Shown one piece after another: positions 17,728-26,303 of a stretch of 64,000 bases of DNA (position 1 is the first letter of the stretch; every line of letters begins with the position of its first letter). The position numbers and the translations under genes were made by a program. The stretch comes from Pseudomonas sp. B28(2017) (GTDB lineage Bacteria > Pseudomonadota > Gammaproteobacteria > Pseudomonadales > Pseudomonadaceae): NCBI RefSeq assembly GCF_002113025.1, contig NZ_NEJH01000016.1, positions 18,900-82,899 on the forward strand, given 5' to 3'. The notes below the pieces were generated by a model. It saw only the letters and a list, made by a program, of their open reading frames with translations, made no database searches and had not been told where the DNA came from.

Positions 17728-19011
17728 ATGAGCGCTCATGAATACCGGCTGATCGCATCATCGAAAAGCCCGGACGAACTGGTCAGTCACGACCGCGTCG
17801 ACGTCTCGCTGTACAACGATCCGGCGCTGTTCGAAGCCGAGCTGGAGAAGATTTTCTACCGCACCTGGGTGTGGGTTGCCCACGAAAGCGAAGTGCGCAA
17901 CAGCGGCGACTTCAAGACCGCCACCATTGGCCGTCGGCCGGTGATTGTCGTGCGCGACAAGAAGAACAACATCAACGTCCTGGAAAACCGTTGCCGGCAC
18001 CGTGGCGCCACCGTGTGCGAGAAGCACAAGGGCAACGCCAGCGGTTTTACCTGCCCGTATCACAGCTGGTCCTATGGCCTGGACGGCAAGCTGCGGGCGC
18101 TGCCGTATCCGGATGGCTACGAAGGCATCCTGGAAAAGTCCGAACTGCCGCTCACCAGCCTGCGCGTTGAAAGCTACGCCGGCATGGTCTTCGCCAGCTA
18201 CAACGACGAGATCGAACCGCTGGAAGACTTCCTCGGCGGCGCGAAACACTGGATGGACCTGTTCATGAAACAGGGCGCCGGCTACCCGATCAAGACCCAG
18301 GGCGAACACAAGTTCAGCTTCAAGGGCAACTGGAAGATCCAGCTGGAAAACACCACTGACGGTTATCACTTCCCGATCGTGCACAAGTCGTTCATGTCGT
18401 CGGTGGATGAAGAAACCTCGGAAATGCTTTCGTTCATGACCGACGAACAAGCCGTGACCCACTCGCTGGGTAACGGCCACAGCGTGATGGTGATGGTGCC
18501 GGAGCACGTTGACCTCGATCACGACGACGGCACCGAACAGTTGCAGGAGCGCTTTGCCCACGTTACTGAAGAACTGTCGAAAACCATGCCTCCCGAGCAA
18601 GTCCGTCGCATCGTGCGTTCGTTGCACGGCGCCGGGTTCAACCTGAACCTGTTCCCCAACGTGGCCATGTCGATGTCGTTCTTCCGCGTGCTGCGTCCGG
18701 TGTCGGTCAGCGAAACCGAGATCCGCCACGTTGCCCTGGGCATGGACGGCGGCCCGGAAATCGCCAACCGCGAACGCATGCGCATCCACGAACACTTCCA
18801 GGGCCCGTTCGGTTTCGGTAGCCCTGACGATGCCGAAGCCTGGGACCGCGTGCAGCGCGGCTCGTATGCCGGCGTCGATGCGCCAATTCTGGTCAACCGC
18901 GGCCTGAACCGCGAAATCACCGCTGAAAACGGCGACAAGGTCAGCCACGCCACCGACGAAGGCGGCATGCGCGGTGCCTACGACATGTGGAAAAGGATGA
19001 TGAGCCAATGA
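17728..19011 (+). CDS. iacC: Rieske dioxygenase large subunit IacC
   Basis: 427 residues. The Rieske [2Fe-2S] motif is C-x-H at CRHRGA and C-x2-H at CPYHSW (about residues 91-113). The mononuclear iron motif is DGYHFPIVHKSF (Asp-His-His). With IacD it forms the ring-hydroxylating oxygenase that converts dioxindole-3-acetate toward catechol in the IAA pathway; electrons come from IacF. A long in-frame extension upstream (from 16936) is an iacH shadow; the ATG at 17728 has GGAG 6-8 bases before it. Confidence 0.93.
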   Translation: MSAHEYRLIASSKSPDELVSHDRVDVSLYNDPALFEAELEKIFYRTWVWVAHESEVRNSGDFKTATIGRRPVIVVRDKKNNINVLENRCRHRGATVCEKHKGNASGFTCPYHSWSYGLDGKLRALPYPDGYEGILEKSELPLTSLRVESYAGMVFASYNDEIEPLEDFLGGAKHWMDLFMKQGAGYPIKTQGEHKFSFKGNWKIQLENTTDGYHFPIVHKSFMSSVDEETSEMLSFMTDEQAVTHSLGNGHSVMVMVPEHVDLDHDDGTEQLQERFAHVTEELSKTMPPEQVRRIVRSLHGAGFNLNLFPNVAMSMSFFRVLRPVSVSETEIRHVALGMDGGPEIANRERMRIHEHFQGPFGFGSPDDAEAWDRVQRGSYAGVDAPILVNRGLNREITAENGDKVSHATDEGGMRGAYDMWKRMMSQ

Positions 19012-19508
19012 GCAATCACGACACCCTGAACGGTTTTACAGGTCCCTTGGCCCAGGCCATCGAATTCATCTGGCGCGAAGCCGAACTGCTCGACCACAAG
19101 CACTACGCCGAATGGGCGACCCTGTGGAGTGACAGCGGCAAGTACATCGTGCCGATCGACCCGGACACCGAAGATTTCGAAGCGACCCTCAACTACGCCT
19201 ACGACGATGCGCGCATGCGTGCCTTGCGTATCGAACGCTTGAGCGCCGGCTTCTCGCCGTCGGCGGTGGACGCGGCTAAAACCATCCGCACGATCTCGCG
19301 TTTCCGCCTGGTGGAGGCGGCCGGCGACATCGTCGAAGTCAACTCGGCGCAGCTGCTGTACGCCTATAAGCGCGGCGTGCATACGCCGTTCGTGGCCGAC
19401 CTGAACCACTGTATCCGCTTCACCGATGGCGTGCCGTCGCTGGAGCGAAAAGTGGTGCGCCTGATCAACTCCACCGACAGCCTGAGCGCGCTCGGCTTCC
19501 TTTTGTGA
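19008..19508 (+). CDS. iacD: Rieske dioxygenase small subunit IacD
   Basis: 166 residues with the ring-hydroxylating beta-subunit fold (EFIWREAELLDHKHYAEWATLWSD, then YAYDDARMRALRIERLS). The start overlaps the iacC stop (ATGA), so the subunits are coupled. It is structural in the alpha-beta oxygenase. An upstream in-frame ATG at 18987 lies inside iacC and is less likely. Confidence 0.92.
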   Translation: MSNHDTLNGFTGPLAQAIEFIWREAELLDHKHYAEWATLWSDSGKYIVPIDPDTEDFEATLNYAYDDARMRALRIERLSAGFSPSAVDAAKTIRTISRFRLVEAAGDIVEVNSAQLLYAYKRGVHTPFVADLNHCIRFTDGVPSLERKVVRLINSTDSLSALGFLL

Positions 19509-19518
19509 GGGCAACATC

Positions 19519-20259
19519 ATGAGTCGAGTAGCCCTCGTAACGGGTGCCTCGCGCGGACTGGGCGAGTGCATCGCCCGCCGTCTGCACACGGCCGGTTACC
19601 GCGTCGGCCTGGCCGACGTGCGCCTCGATGGCGTGCGGCAACTGGCCGACGAGCTGGATGGCAGCGGCTCCACGGCCGTCGCCATCGAGCTGGATGTGCG
19701 CAGCAAGGCCGACTTCCAGCGCGCCCGCGATCTGCTCGCCGCGCACTGGGGTGGCACCGACATTCTGGTGAACAACGCCGGTGTGTCGAAAGTCGCGGCA
19801 CTGATGGAGATCACGCCGGAAGAGTTCGACGAGTCGATGGCGATCAACCTGCGCGGCACCTTCGTGGCCTGCCAGGTATTCGGCGCGCACTTTGCCGAAC
19901 GTGGCTTCGGGCGCATCGTCAACATCGCCTCCCTGGCCGGGCAGAACGGAGGCACCGCCACCGGCGCGCACTACGCGGCGGCCAAGGGCGGCGTGGCGAC
20001 CCTGACCAAGGTTTTTGCCCGTGAACTGGCACCACAAGGCGTGACGGTCAACAGCCTCTCGCCCGGCCCGCTGGACTTGCCGGTGGTGCGCGAAACCGTG
20101 GCGTCCGAGCGTCTGGAACAGATCCTGAAAATGATCCCGGCCGGCACCCTCGGCGATCCGTCGTACATCGCTGACAGCGTATTGCTGTTGATCGCCGACA
20201 ACGCCGCCTCCGTAACGGGCGCGTGCTGGGACATCAACGGCGGCCTGTTCATGCGCTAA
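19519..20259 (+). CDS. iacE: Short-chain dehydrogenase IacE
   Basis: 246 residues of the classical SDR family: cofactor motif GASRGLGE, NNAGVSK, catalytic Ser in NIASLAG and Tyr-x3-Lys in HYAAAKGG. In the IAA pathway IacE acts on 2-hydroxy-IAA with IacA to give dioxindole-3-acetic acid. It begins 10 bases after iacD and closes the first block of the operon before a REP pair. Confidence 0.92.
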   Translation: MSRVALVTGASRGLGECIARRLHTAGYRVGLADVRLDGVRQLADELDGSGSTAVAIELDVRSKADFQRARDLLAAHWGGTDILVNNAGVSKVAALMEITPEEFDESMAINLRGTFVACQVFGAHFAERGFGRIVNIASLAGQNGGTATGAHYAAAKGGVATLTKVFARELAPQGVTVNSLSPGPLDLPVVRETVASERLEQILKMIPAGTLGDPSYIADSVLLLIADNAASVTGACWDINGGLFMR

Positions 20260-20279
20260 ACAGCAGAAAAATGCCCCCC

Positions 20280-20381
20280 TGTAGGAGCGAGCAGGCTCGC
20301 GATGGTCGTCAACGATGACGCTGGAAACCTGACACCCCGTGGCGACCTCAGGTTCATCGCGAGCCTGCTCGCTCCTACAGG
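20280..20381. repeat. Paired REP elements inside the iac operon
   Basis: Inverted REP pair between iacE and iacF, an otherwise tightly packed operon. It probably lowers or decouples expression of iacF. Confidence 0.85.
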
Positions 20382-20432
20382 GGATCGGCCCAAGCCGTAC
20401 CGTTAAACAAAAACAAATATTCAGGTGATGCA

Positions 20433-21383
20433 ATGATGAAGGTGAAGATCGAAAGGATCGTCGACGAAGCGCTGGATATCCGCTCCTTTCGCCTCGTGCG
20501 CAGTGACGGTCAGCCGCTCGACACCTATGAGCCGGGCGCCCACGTCGACCTTACCGGGCCGACTGGGGTGACCCGCCAGTATTCGCTGTGCAGCCCGCCC
20601 CGGGATCGCCGTGCGTATCTGGTGGCGGTAAAGAAAGAAGCGCAGTCGCGCGGTGGTTCGCTGGCGTTGCATGAGCAAGTGCAAGAGGGCATGGAGCTGG
20701 AAATGGGTGCGCCGCGCAACCTGTTCCGCCTCGATGAAAGTGCCGGCGAACACCTGCTGTTCGCCGCCGGTATCGGCGTGACGCCGCTGTTGAGCATGGC
20801 TTATCGACTGTCGGAAAGCGGTCAGCCGTATCGCCTGCATTATTTCGCTCGTTCAGCGCGGTACGCCGCGTTTACCCAGCTGTTGGCGACAAACTTTGCC
20901 GATAACGTGGAATTTCACTACGGCGTGGAGCCAGCGGATCTGGACGGCGCGCTGAGCGAATGTCTGGAGCGCGCCGGCAGCGCAGCCCATGTCTACACCT
21001 GCGGCCCGGCACCGTTCATGAACAAAGTGGTGGAAGTGGCTTCGCGCAGTCGCCCGGATGATGCGATTCACCTCGAGCACTTCGCGGCGGACCCGGCGGC
21101 CAACAGTGCCCCGGCCGGCACCTTCGAAGTGGAACTGGCCAGTTCCGGCGTGGTGCTGCAGGTGCCGGCCAACGCCAGCCTGGTCGATGTACTGCAGGCT
21201 CACGGTTGCGACATCGACACCGAGTGCCGCGAAGGCATTTGCGGCACCTGCATCATCGAGGTCCTGGACGGTGTGCCGGAGCACCGCGACAACTGCCTGT
21301 CGAACAAGGAAAAGGCGTCCAACAAGCAGATCTGCGCTTGTATATCACGGGCGCTCTCCGCCCGTCTGGTATTGGACCTTTAA
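20433..21383 (+). CDS. iacF: Oxygenase reductase IacF (FMN/NAD plus [2Fe-2S])
   Basis: 316 residues of the phthalate dioxygenase reductase family: flavin-binding RQYSLCSPP, NAD-binding GIGVTPLLSMAYRL and HVYTCGPAPFM, and a C-terminal plant-type [2Fe-2S] domain with Cys pattern C-x4-C-x2-C (CREGICGTC) and a later Cys (RDNCLSNKE). It passes electrons from NADH to IacCD. The initiation codon may be ATG 20433 or the next codon at 20436. Confidence 0.92.
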   Translation: MMKVKIERIVDEALDIRSFRLVRSDGQPLDTYEPGAHVDLTGPTGVTRQYSLCSPPRDRRAYLVAVKKEAQSRGGSLALHEQVQEGMELEMGAPRNLFRLDESAGEHLLFAAGIGVTPLLSMAYRLSESGQPYRLHYFARSARYAAFTQLLATNFADNVEFHYGVEPADLDGALSECLERAGSAAHVYTCGPAPFMNKVVEVASRSRPDDAIHLEHFAADPAANSAPAGTFEVELASSGVVLQVPANASLVDVLQAHGCDIDTECREGICGTCIIEVLDGVPEHRDNCLSNKEKASNKQICACISRALSARLVLDL

Positions 21384-21533
21384 GACCAGGAACACTGGAA
21401 AGCGTGCGCCGGAGCCTGTTGAATGGGCGCCCGGTGGCCATCGAGGGAGGCGATGGTTACAGAAACAACGGTTTGACGAACCGCTCGATGAAGCGGTCGA
21501 AAAATAACAACAAAAACGTGAGGCATTGCGGAC

Positions 21534-22454
21534 ATGATTACAGCATCGACGGTGCGCAACGAGGCGTTCGAAAGTTGGTTGAGCCAGGTGAACCAGGCCT
21601 GTGGGCGTTTCGATGCCCGGGCACTGGACTCCGATTTCTACGGCGAACTGGCGGAGTTTCGCAGCGGTGCGATCAACCTCAGTGTGGTCGACATGGCGCA
21701 CGTGCATTTGTACCGCACCAGCAAGGACGTCAGCACCAGCAGCGACGGCCACTACTACGCGGTGTTCCAGATGCGGGGCAGCTCGCAACTGGAGCAGGGC
21801 GACAACCGTGCGCAACTGGGCTGTGGTGACATCGCGCTGATCGATGCCAGCCGTCCGAGCGACATGATCTACAACGACGATTGCCGCCAGCTTTCGTTGA
21901 TTCTTCCGCGCCAGGTGGTCGAGCGTGGTTCGCACTTCAATGCCGTCAACTGTGCCACGCGCATCGCGGCCAGCAGCCCCCTGGCGGCGATGGCCAACAA
22001 GCTGGTGCAGGGCACCCGCCAGCAGGAGGGGCTGGACATGCAGGAGAGCGAGGCCGTGCTCGATGCCCTGGCCAGCCTGTTGCTGCCGGGCATCAGCGCC
22101 CGTGACAGTGGCGTGGACCCGCACGAGCGACAATTTCGCAAAATCATCGCCTTCATCGACGCGCACCTGAGCGACGAAGAACTGTGCCCCGAGCTGATTG
22201 CCCGTGAAGTGGGGATTTCCGTGCGCGGCCTGTACCGGATGTTTTCCAAGCGCGGCCTGGTGGTGGCGCAATACATCAAGCACCGACGCCTGGACTTCTG
22301 CGCCGAAAACCTGCGCCGCGCTGATGTCGAGCAGAAGCTATCGGCGCTGTGTTATGCCTGGGGCTTCTCTGATTCAAGCTACTTTTCGTCGGCCTTCAAA
22401 TCGCGCTTTGGCGTGTCACCGGGTGCTTATCGCAAGCGTTATAGCCATAACTGA
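21534..22454 (+). CDS. FeaR-like AraC-family regulator
   Basis: 306 residues. The N-terminal AraC-binding-like domain (AFESWLSQVNQACGRFDARAL, then a beta-barrel with YYAVFQMRGSSQLEQGDN) matches FeaR; the C-terminal double helix-turn-helix is clear (LCPELIAREVGISVRGLYRMF and LCYAWGFSDSSYFSSAFKSRFGVSPGAYRKR). FeaR in E. coli activates aromatic-amine genes. Located after iacF on the same strand, it is the strongest candidate local activator of the iac or amine genes. A second, broken FeaR-like gene lies at 27905. Confidence 0.88.
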   Translation: MITASTVRNEAFESWLSQVNQACGRFDARALDSDFYGELAEFRSGAINLSVVDMAHVHLYRTSKDVSTSSDGHYYAVFQMRGSSQLEQGDNRAQLGCGDIALIDASRPSDMIYNDDCRQLSLILPRQVVERGSHFNAVNCATRIAASSPLAAMANKLVQGTRQQEGLDMQESEAVLDALASLLLPGISARDSGVDPHERQFRKIIAFIDAHLSDEELCPELIAREVGISVRGLYRMFSKRGLVVAQYIKHRRLDFCAENLRRADVEQKLSALCYAWGFSDSSYFSSAFKSRFGVSPGAYRKRYSHN

Positions 22455-22470
22455 TGTTGTATTTGCTGGC

Positions 22471-22496
22471 CCCTTCGCGAGCCTGCTCGCGAAGGC
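22471..22496. repeat. Single REP element
   Basis: One palindrome (CTTCGCGAGCCTGCTCGCGA) between the convergent AraC-type and FixJ-type genes; it could act as a bidirectional transcript end. Confidence 0.75.
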
Positions 22497-22520
22497 GGCC
22501 GAATGGCCGCCGCAGATCAC

Positions 22521-23150
22521 TCAGTGCCGCACCGGCTCATCCACCGGTAAATGCAGCACCTCGCGCACCAGCATGGCGATGCTGGTCACGCCCATCTTTT
22601 CCTTGATCTTGGTGCGGTGCACGTCAACGGTCTTCACGCTGATGTTCAGCTCCCGCGCAATCACCTTGCTGGCCTTGCCGTCGATCACCAGCATCAACAC
22701 TTCCCGCTCACGGCTGGTCAGCAGTGCCAGTTTGCCTTGCAGGTTCTGCCGCTGCTGTTGGTCGGCCTGGGCGTGTACGGCAGTCTTCAGCGCGGCCTGG
22801 ATGCGGTCGATCATCTGCTGCGGGTTGTAGGGCTTCTCGACGAAATCCAGCGCGCCGTTCTTCATCGCCGTGACCGACATCGGAATATCGCCGTGGGCCG
22901 AGACGAAAATGGTCGGCAAAGTGCTGCCGCGCTGGTTGAGGATTTCCTGCAGCTGGAAACCGCTGGTCTCCGGCATGCGCACGTCGAGCACCAGGCAGGC
23001 GGGCTGCCTGGGGTCATATTGGCTGAGGAACTCTTCGGCGCCGGCGAAGCACTGCGCCTGCACGCTGACAGACTCCAGCAGCCAGGCCAGGGAAGTGCGC
23101 AGGTCCTTGTCGTCGTCAACGATATAAACAATCGGTTTACGGGTTTCCAT
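22521..23150 (-). CDS. FixJ/NarL-type response regulator
   Basis: 209 residues from the ATG at 23150 (a GTG at 23162 is the alternative; neither has a strong ribosome site). The receiver domain has the acidic pocket DDD, phospho-Asp in LVLDVRMPETSG, and Lys in FVEKPYNPQQ. The C-terminal LuxR-type helix-turn-helix reads LTSREREVLMLVIDGKASKVIARELNISVKTVDVHRTKI. No kinase is adjacent; the FixL-like kinase at 12684-14174 is the likely partner across the iac operon. Confidence 0.88.
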   Translation of the reverse strand: METRKPIVYIVDDDKDLRTSLAWLLESVSVQAQCFAGAEEFLSQYDPRQPACLVLDVRMPETSGFQLQEILNQRGSTLPTIFVSAHGDIPMSVTAMKNGALDFVEKPYNPQQMIDRIQAALKTAVHAQADQQQRQNLQGKLALLTSREREVLMLVIDGKASKVIARELNISVKTVDVHRTKIKEKMGVTSIAMLVREVLHLPVDEPVRH

Positions 23151-23409
23151 CGGGGCTGCCACGATAATTTCTAATTATTGTTTTCGCACGCGAACGCGCG
23201 GCACGCATTGGCTCATCGTTCTGGAGCCAGTATGCAGAATACCCACTGTGGCTGGCCCTTGCGATAAAGAAACCACCTAGTCGACTAGCGGAAACCCAAC
23301 CTCACCATGGGGATCGTCAGAATGGTTGTGCAGCGCCTGCGGCCTTAGTCTTGTTCCATCACCTACGGACCGCTTTCGACGCGGTCCTTCTGAAGGAAGG
23401 GGCATCGAC

Positions 23410-23922
23410 ATGGCCAACCTGAGCCAGCAGCAAATCGACTTTCGCAACGCCATGGCGCAGTTGCCGGCGGCGGTGAACATCATCACCACCAACGGCCCGG
23501 GCGGGCGCTGCGGCATCACCGCCAGCGCCGTGTGCTCGGTGACCGACTCGCCGCCCACCGTGCTGGTGTGCGTCAACCGCAATAGCGCCACACACGACGT
23601 GTTCCGCACCAACGGTCGGTTGTGCGTCAACGTGCTGTGTGGCGAACAGGAAGAACTGGCCCGGCATTTCGCCGGCATGACCCAGGTGCCGATGGCCGAG
23701 CGTTTTGCCTGGGACCTGTGGGACGACGGCGCGGCCGACGTGCCGGTTCTGCGCGATGCCCTGGTGCAGCTGGAAGGGCGGATCAGCGAGTGCAAGGAAG
23801 TGGGGTCGCACTCGGTGATGTTTGTCGAGCTGGAAAAGGTCGGGGTTCGGGAACCGCGCGATAGCCTGGTGTATTTCAACCGGTTGTTCCATCGCCTTGA
23901 GCATGTGGGGGCGCATTGCTGA
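23410..23922 (+). CDS. iacG: Flavin reductase IacG
   Basis: 170 residues from the ATG at 23410 (an in-frame extension to 23326 is not family-like). It belongs to the HpaC-type flavin reductase domain: FRNAMAQLPAAVNIITT, CGITASAVCSVTDSPPTVLVCVNR and late HSVMFVELEKV. It supplies reduced flavin to the IacA monooxygenase. It is separated from iacF by the AraC and FixJ genes, so it has its own promoter in the 260-base gap with the divergent FixJ-type gene. Confidence 0.92.
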   Translation: MANLSQQQIDFRNAMAQLPAAVNIITTNGPGGRCGITASAVCSVTDSPPTVLVCVNRNSATHDVFRTNGRLCVNVLCGEQEELARHFAGMTQVPMAERFAWDLWDDGAADVPVLRDALVQLEGRISECKEVGSHSVMFVELEKVGVREPRDSLVYFNRLFHRLEHVGAHC

Positions 23923-23925
23923 GAA

Positions 23926-24098
23926 TGTGGGAGCGACGGTGCGGCGATCCGACCTGCTAGCGAAAGCGGTGCTTCAGCAGCATTGATGTTGGATGTGCTG
24001 GCCTCTTCGCGAGCAGGCTCGCTCCCACAGGGATTTTCAGTGAACACAGGAATTGTGAACGATGAAGATCCGGTGTGGGGGCGAGCCTGCTCGCGAAG
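23926..24098. repeat. REP cluster (three units)
   Basis: A decayed REP near 23926-23962, a good one at 24006-24031 and another at 24072-24098 lie between the convergent iacG and chemoreceptor genes. Confidence 0.75.
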
Positions 24099-24122
24099 GC
24101 AGTAGATCAGGCAACACATTCC

Positions 24123-26249
24123 TCAGATCCGAAAACTCCCCACCAACTGATTCAGCCGCGTCGCCTGTTGCTCCAGTTCGGTACAAGCGCGCAATGTCGA
24201 TTGCAAGTTCTCCACGCCTTGCTGGTTCAGGGTGTTGATTTGGGTGATGTCGACATTCAGGGCCTCGACCACCGCGGTCTGTTCTTCGGTGGCGGCGGCG
24301 ACGGACTGGTTGACGTTGTCGATCTCGCCGATGCGCCGGGTCACGCTGCCCAGGCGGGAGCCGGCGAGGTTGGCGATGGTGACGCTTTCTTCGCTGTGGC
24401 GCTGGCTCTCGGTCATGGTGGTGACTGATTCACGCGCGCCCATTTGCAGCTCCTCGATCATCTGCTGGATTTCCAGCGCCGATGTCTGGGTGCGTCCGGC
24501 CAGGCTGCGCACTTCGTCAGCGACGACGGCAAAACCACGACCCGCTTCACCGGCCCGCGCCGCTTCGATCGCTGCGTTGAGCGCCAGCAGGTTGGTCTGC
24601 TGGGAGATACCCTTGATCACCTCAAGAATCTGCCCGATGTTCACGGTCTTGTCGTTGAGCACTTCGATGTTGGCGCACGATGCACTGATCTTGCCGGACA
24701 GTTCACTCATCACCTCGATCGTGCGCTGCACCACCTGGCGCCCATCCTCGGCTTGTTGCCGGGCATTGGAGGCCTGATGCGAGGCATCGGAGGCGTTATG
24801 GGCTATCTCCTGTGCGGCCGCGCCCAACTGGTTGATCGCTGCCGCCACGCTGTTGGTGCGGGTGGACTGATCGTCGAAATTGCTCATCGACGAGTTTGAA
24901 GCGTCCAGTACCCGCCGCGCGCCTTCGTTCACCCCCAGCGCCGCCGATGACACCTCGCGGATCGAATGGTGGATGCGTTCGACAAAACGGTTGAACGCAG
25001 TCGCCAATTGCCCGATTTCATCCCGCGATTGCACTTGCAGGCGCCGGGTCAGGTCGCCTTCGCCCAGGGAGATATCCTCCATCACTCGGGTCAGTACTTG
25101 CAGCGGCCGGGTGATGCGCTGTGCGGTGTACCAGATCAGCAACAGGCCGAGCAGGGCCGAACCGCCACCGAGCAGCAGTTCAAGCGCGGTGCTTTGCACG
25201 CCCTGGGCATCGAGTTCTTTTTGCAATGTGGTGACCGGTGCCAGCAACACGTTCTGCGGCACACCGACCAACACGCCCCATGGCGCGGCACCGGCAATCG
25301 GCGACAGAGGTTCAAGGACCTTGATCTGCCGGGCATCGACAAACACTTCGGGTTTGCCCTGGTGCAGGGCGTCCATGACCTCGTTGCTGTCCATCGGTTG
25401 GCCCAGGCGATTGACATCCTGGCTGTTGGCGGAGATCACCCCGCGCGGGCTGACGATGCTGATCCGGCCGTTACCATTGAACAGCGCACGGGCACTGGAT
25501 TCGCTGTTCTGCTGTAGGGCGGCGAGGTTGATGTCCAGTCCCACCACGGCGATGACCTTGCCGTTTTCCAGCAGCGGGAAGGCAACGCTGGTCACCAGTT
25601 TGCGGCTGCCTGAGGCTTCATCGAAATAGGGCTCCAGCACACAGGCCTGGCGGGTGTCGCGAGCGCAGGTATAGAAGGCGTTGTACGGCGCGCCGCTCGG
25701 CCCCGGCTCGGTGTTGGCGAGCAGGCCTTCGTCGCCGATCACCGCTTGCAGTTCGCCGGGTTTGCTCTGCACCCAATAGAGGGAAAAGCGTCCGGTTTCA
25801 TTGCTGCCAAGTTCCGCCTGGCTGGCGAAGCCGGCGTCGGCGCCATCGAGTGCACCGGGTTCGAAAATGACATAAAGCCCGAGCAGGTCGGGCTTGTCGA
25901 TCAAGGCCTGGTGGAGCTGGGCAGTCAGCTCCTGGCGCAGTTGTTGGCGGGTCAGGTTGCCCCTTTGTTGCAGTTGTCGCAGGTACAACAGATACCGCGA
26001 TAACCCCTGGCCATATTCGTGGGTCTGCATGAAGGTGCGTTGCACTTGCATGGCCTGCACTTTGCCCAGGGCCTGCATGTGTTCCCTGGCCGCATTGGCA
26101 AGCATGTCGCCGCTGGCTTGCGCCACTTGCCGGCTGCTCTTGTGGGTCTGATAGAGCGACAAACCCATCAGTAAGCCGACGACCAGCAGCAGGCAGAGGC
26201 CGGCGAGGAGGGCGATCTTGCTCTGGATCGTCAGGAATTTCTTGTGCAT
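24123..26249 (-). CDS. Methyl-accepting chemotaxis protein
   Basis: About 708 residues from the ATG at 26249 (alternative 26282). Order: membrane segment 10-30 (IALLAGLCLLLVVGLLMGLSLY), a large periplasmic double-Cache-like sensor (to about residue 365), second membrane segment (LLLGGGSALLGLLLIWYTA), HAMP domain, and the cytoplasmic signalling hairpin with the conserved tip EVIKGISQQTNLLALNAAIEAARAGE. The ligand cannot be read, but its place between iac genes and an aromatic-type porin suggests an indolic or aromatic attractant. Confidence 0.9.
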   Translation of the reverse strand: MHKKFLTIQSKIALLAGLCLLLVVGLLMGLSLYQTHKSSRQVAQASGDMLANAAREHMQALGKVQAMQVQRTFMQTHEYGQGLSRYLLYLRQLQQRGNLTRQQLRQELTAQLHQALIDKPDLLGLYVIFEPGALDGADAGFASQAELGSNETGRFSLYWVQSKPGELQAVIGDEGLLANTEPGPSGAPYNAFYTCARDTRQACVLEPYFDEASGSRKLVTSVAFPLLENGKVIAVVGLDINLAALQQNSESSARALFNGNGRISIVSPRGVISANSQDVNRLGQPMDSNEVMDALHQGKPEVFVDARQIKVLEPLSPIAGAAPWGVLVGVPQNVLLAPVTTLQKELDAQGVQSTALELLLGGGSALLGLLLIWYTAQRITRPLQVLTRVMEDISLGEGDLTRRLQVQSRDEIGQLATAFNRFVERIHHSIREVSSAALGVNEGARRVLDASNSSMSNFDDQSTRTNSVAAAINQLGAAAQEIAHNASDASHQASNARQQAEDGRQVVQRTIEVMSELSGKISASCANIEVLNDKTVNIGQILEVIKGISQQTNLLALNAAIEAARAGEAGRGFAVVADEVRSLAGRTQTSALEIQQMIEELQMGARESVTTMTESQRHSEESVTIANLAGSRLGSVTRRIGEIDNVNQSVAAATEEQTAVVEALNVDITQINTLNQQGVENLQSTLRACTELEQQATRLNQLVGSFRI

Positions 26250-26303
26250 TGGAAATACCTTTTCCCATACGGGCAACGACACCGCCGTTGCCCGTGACCG
26301 AAA

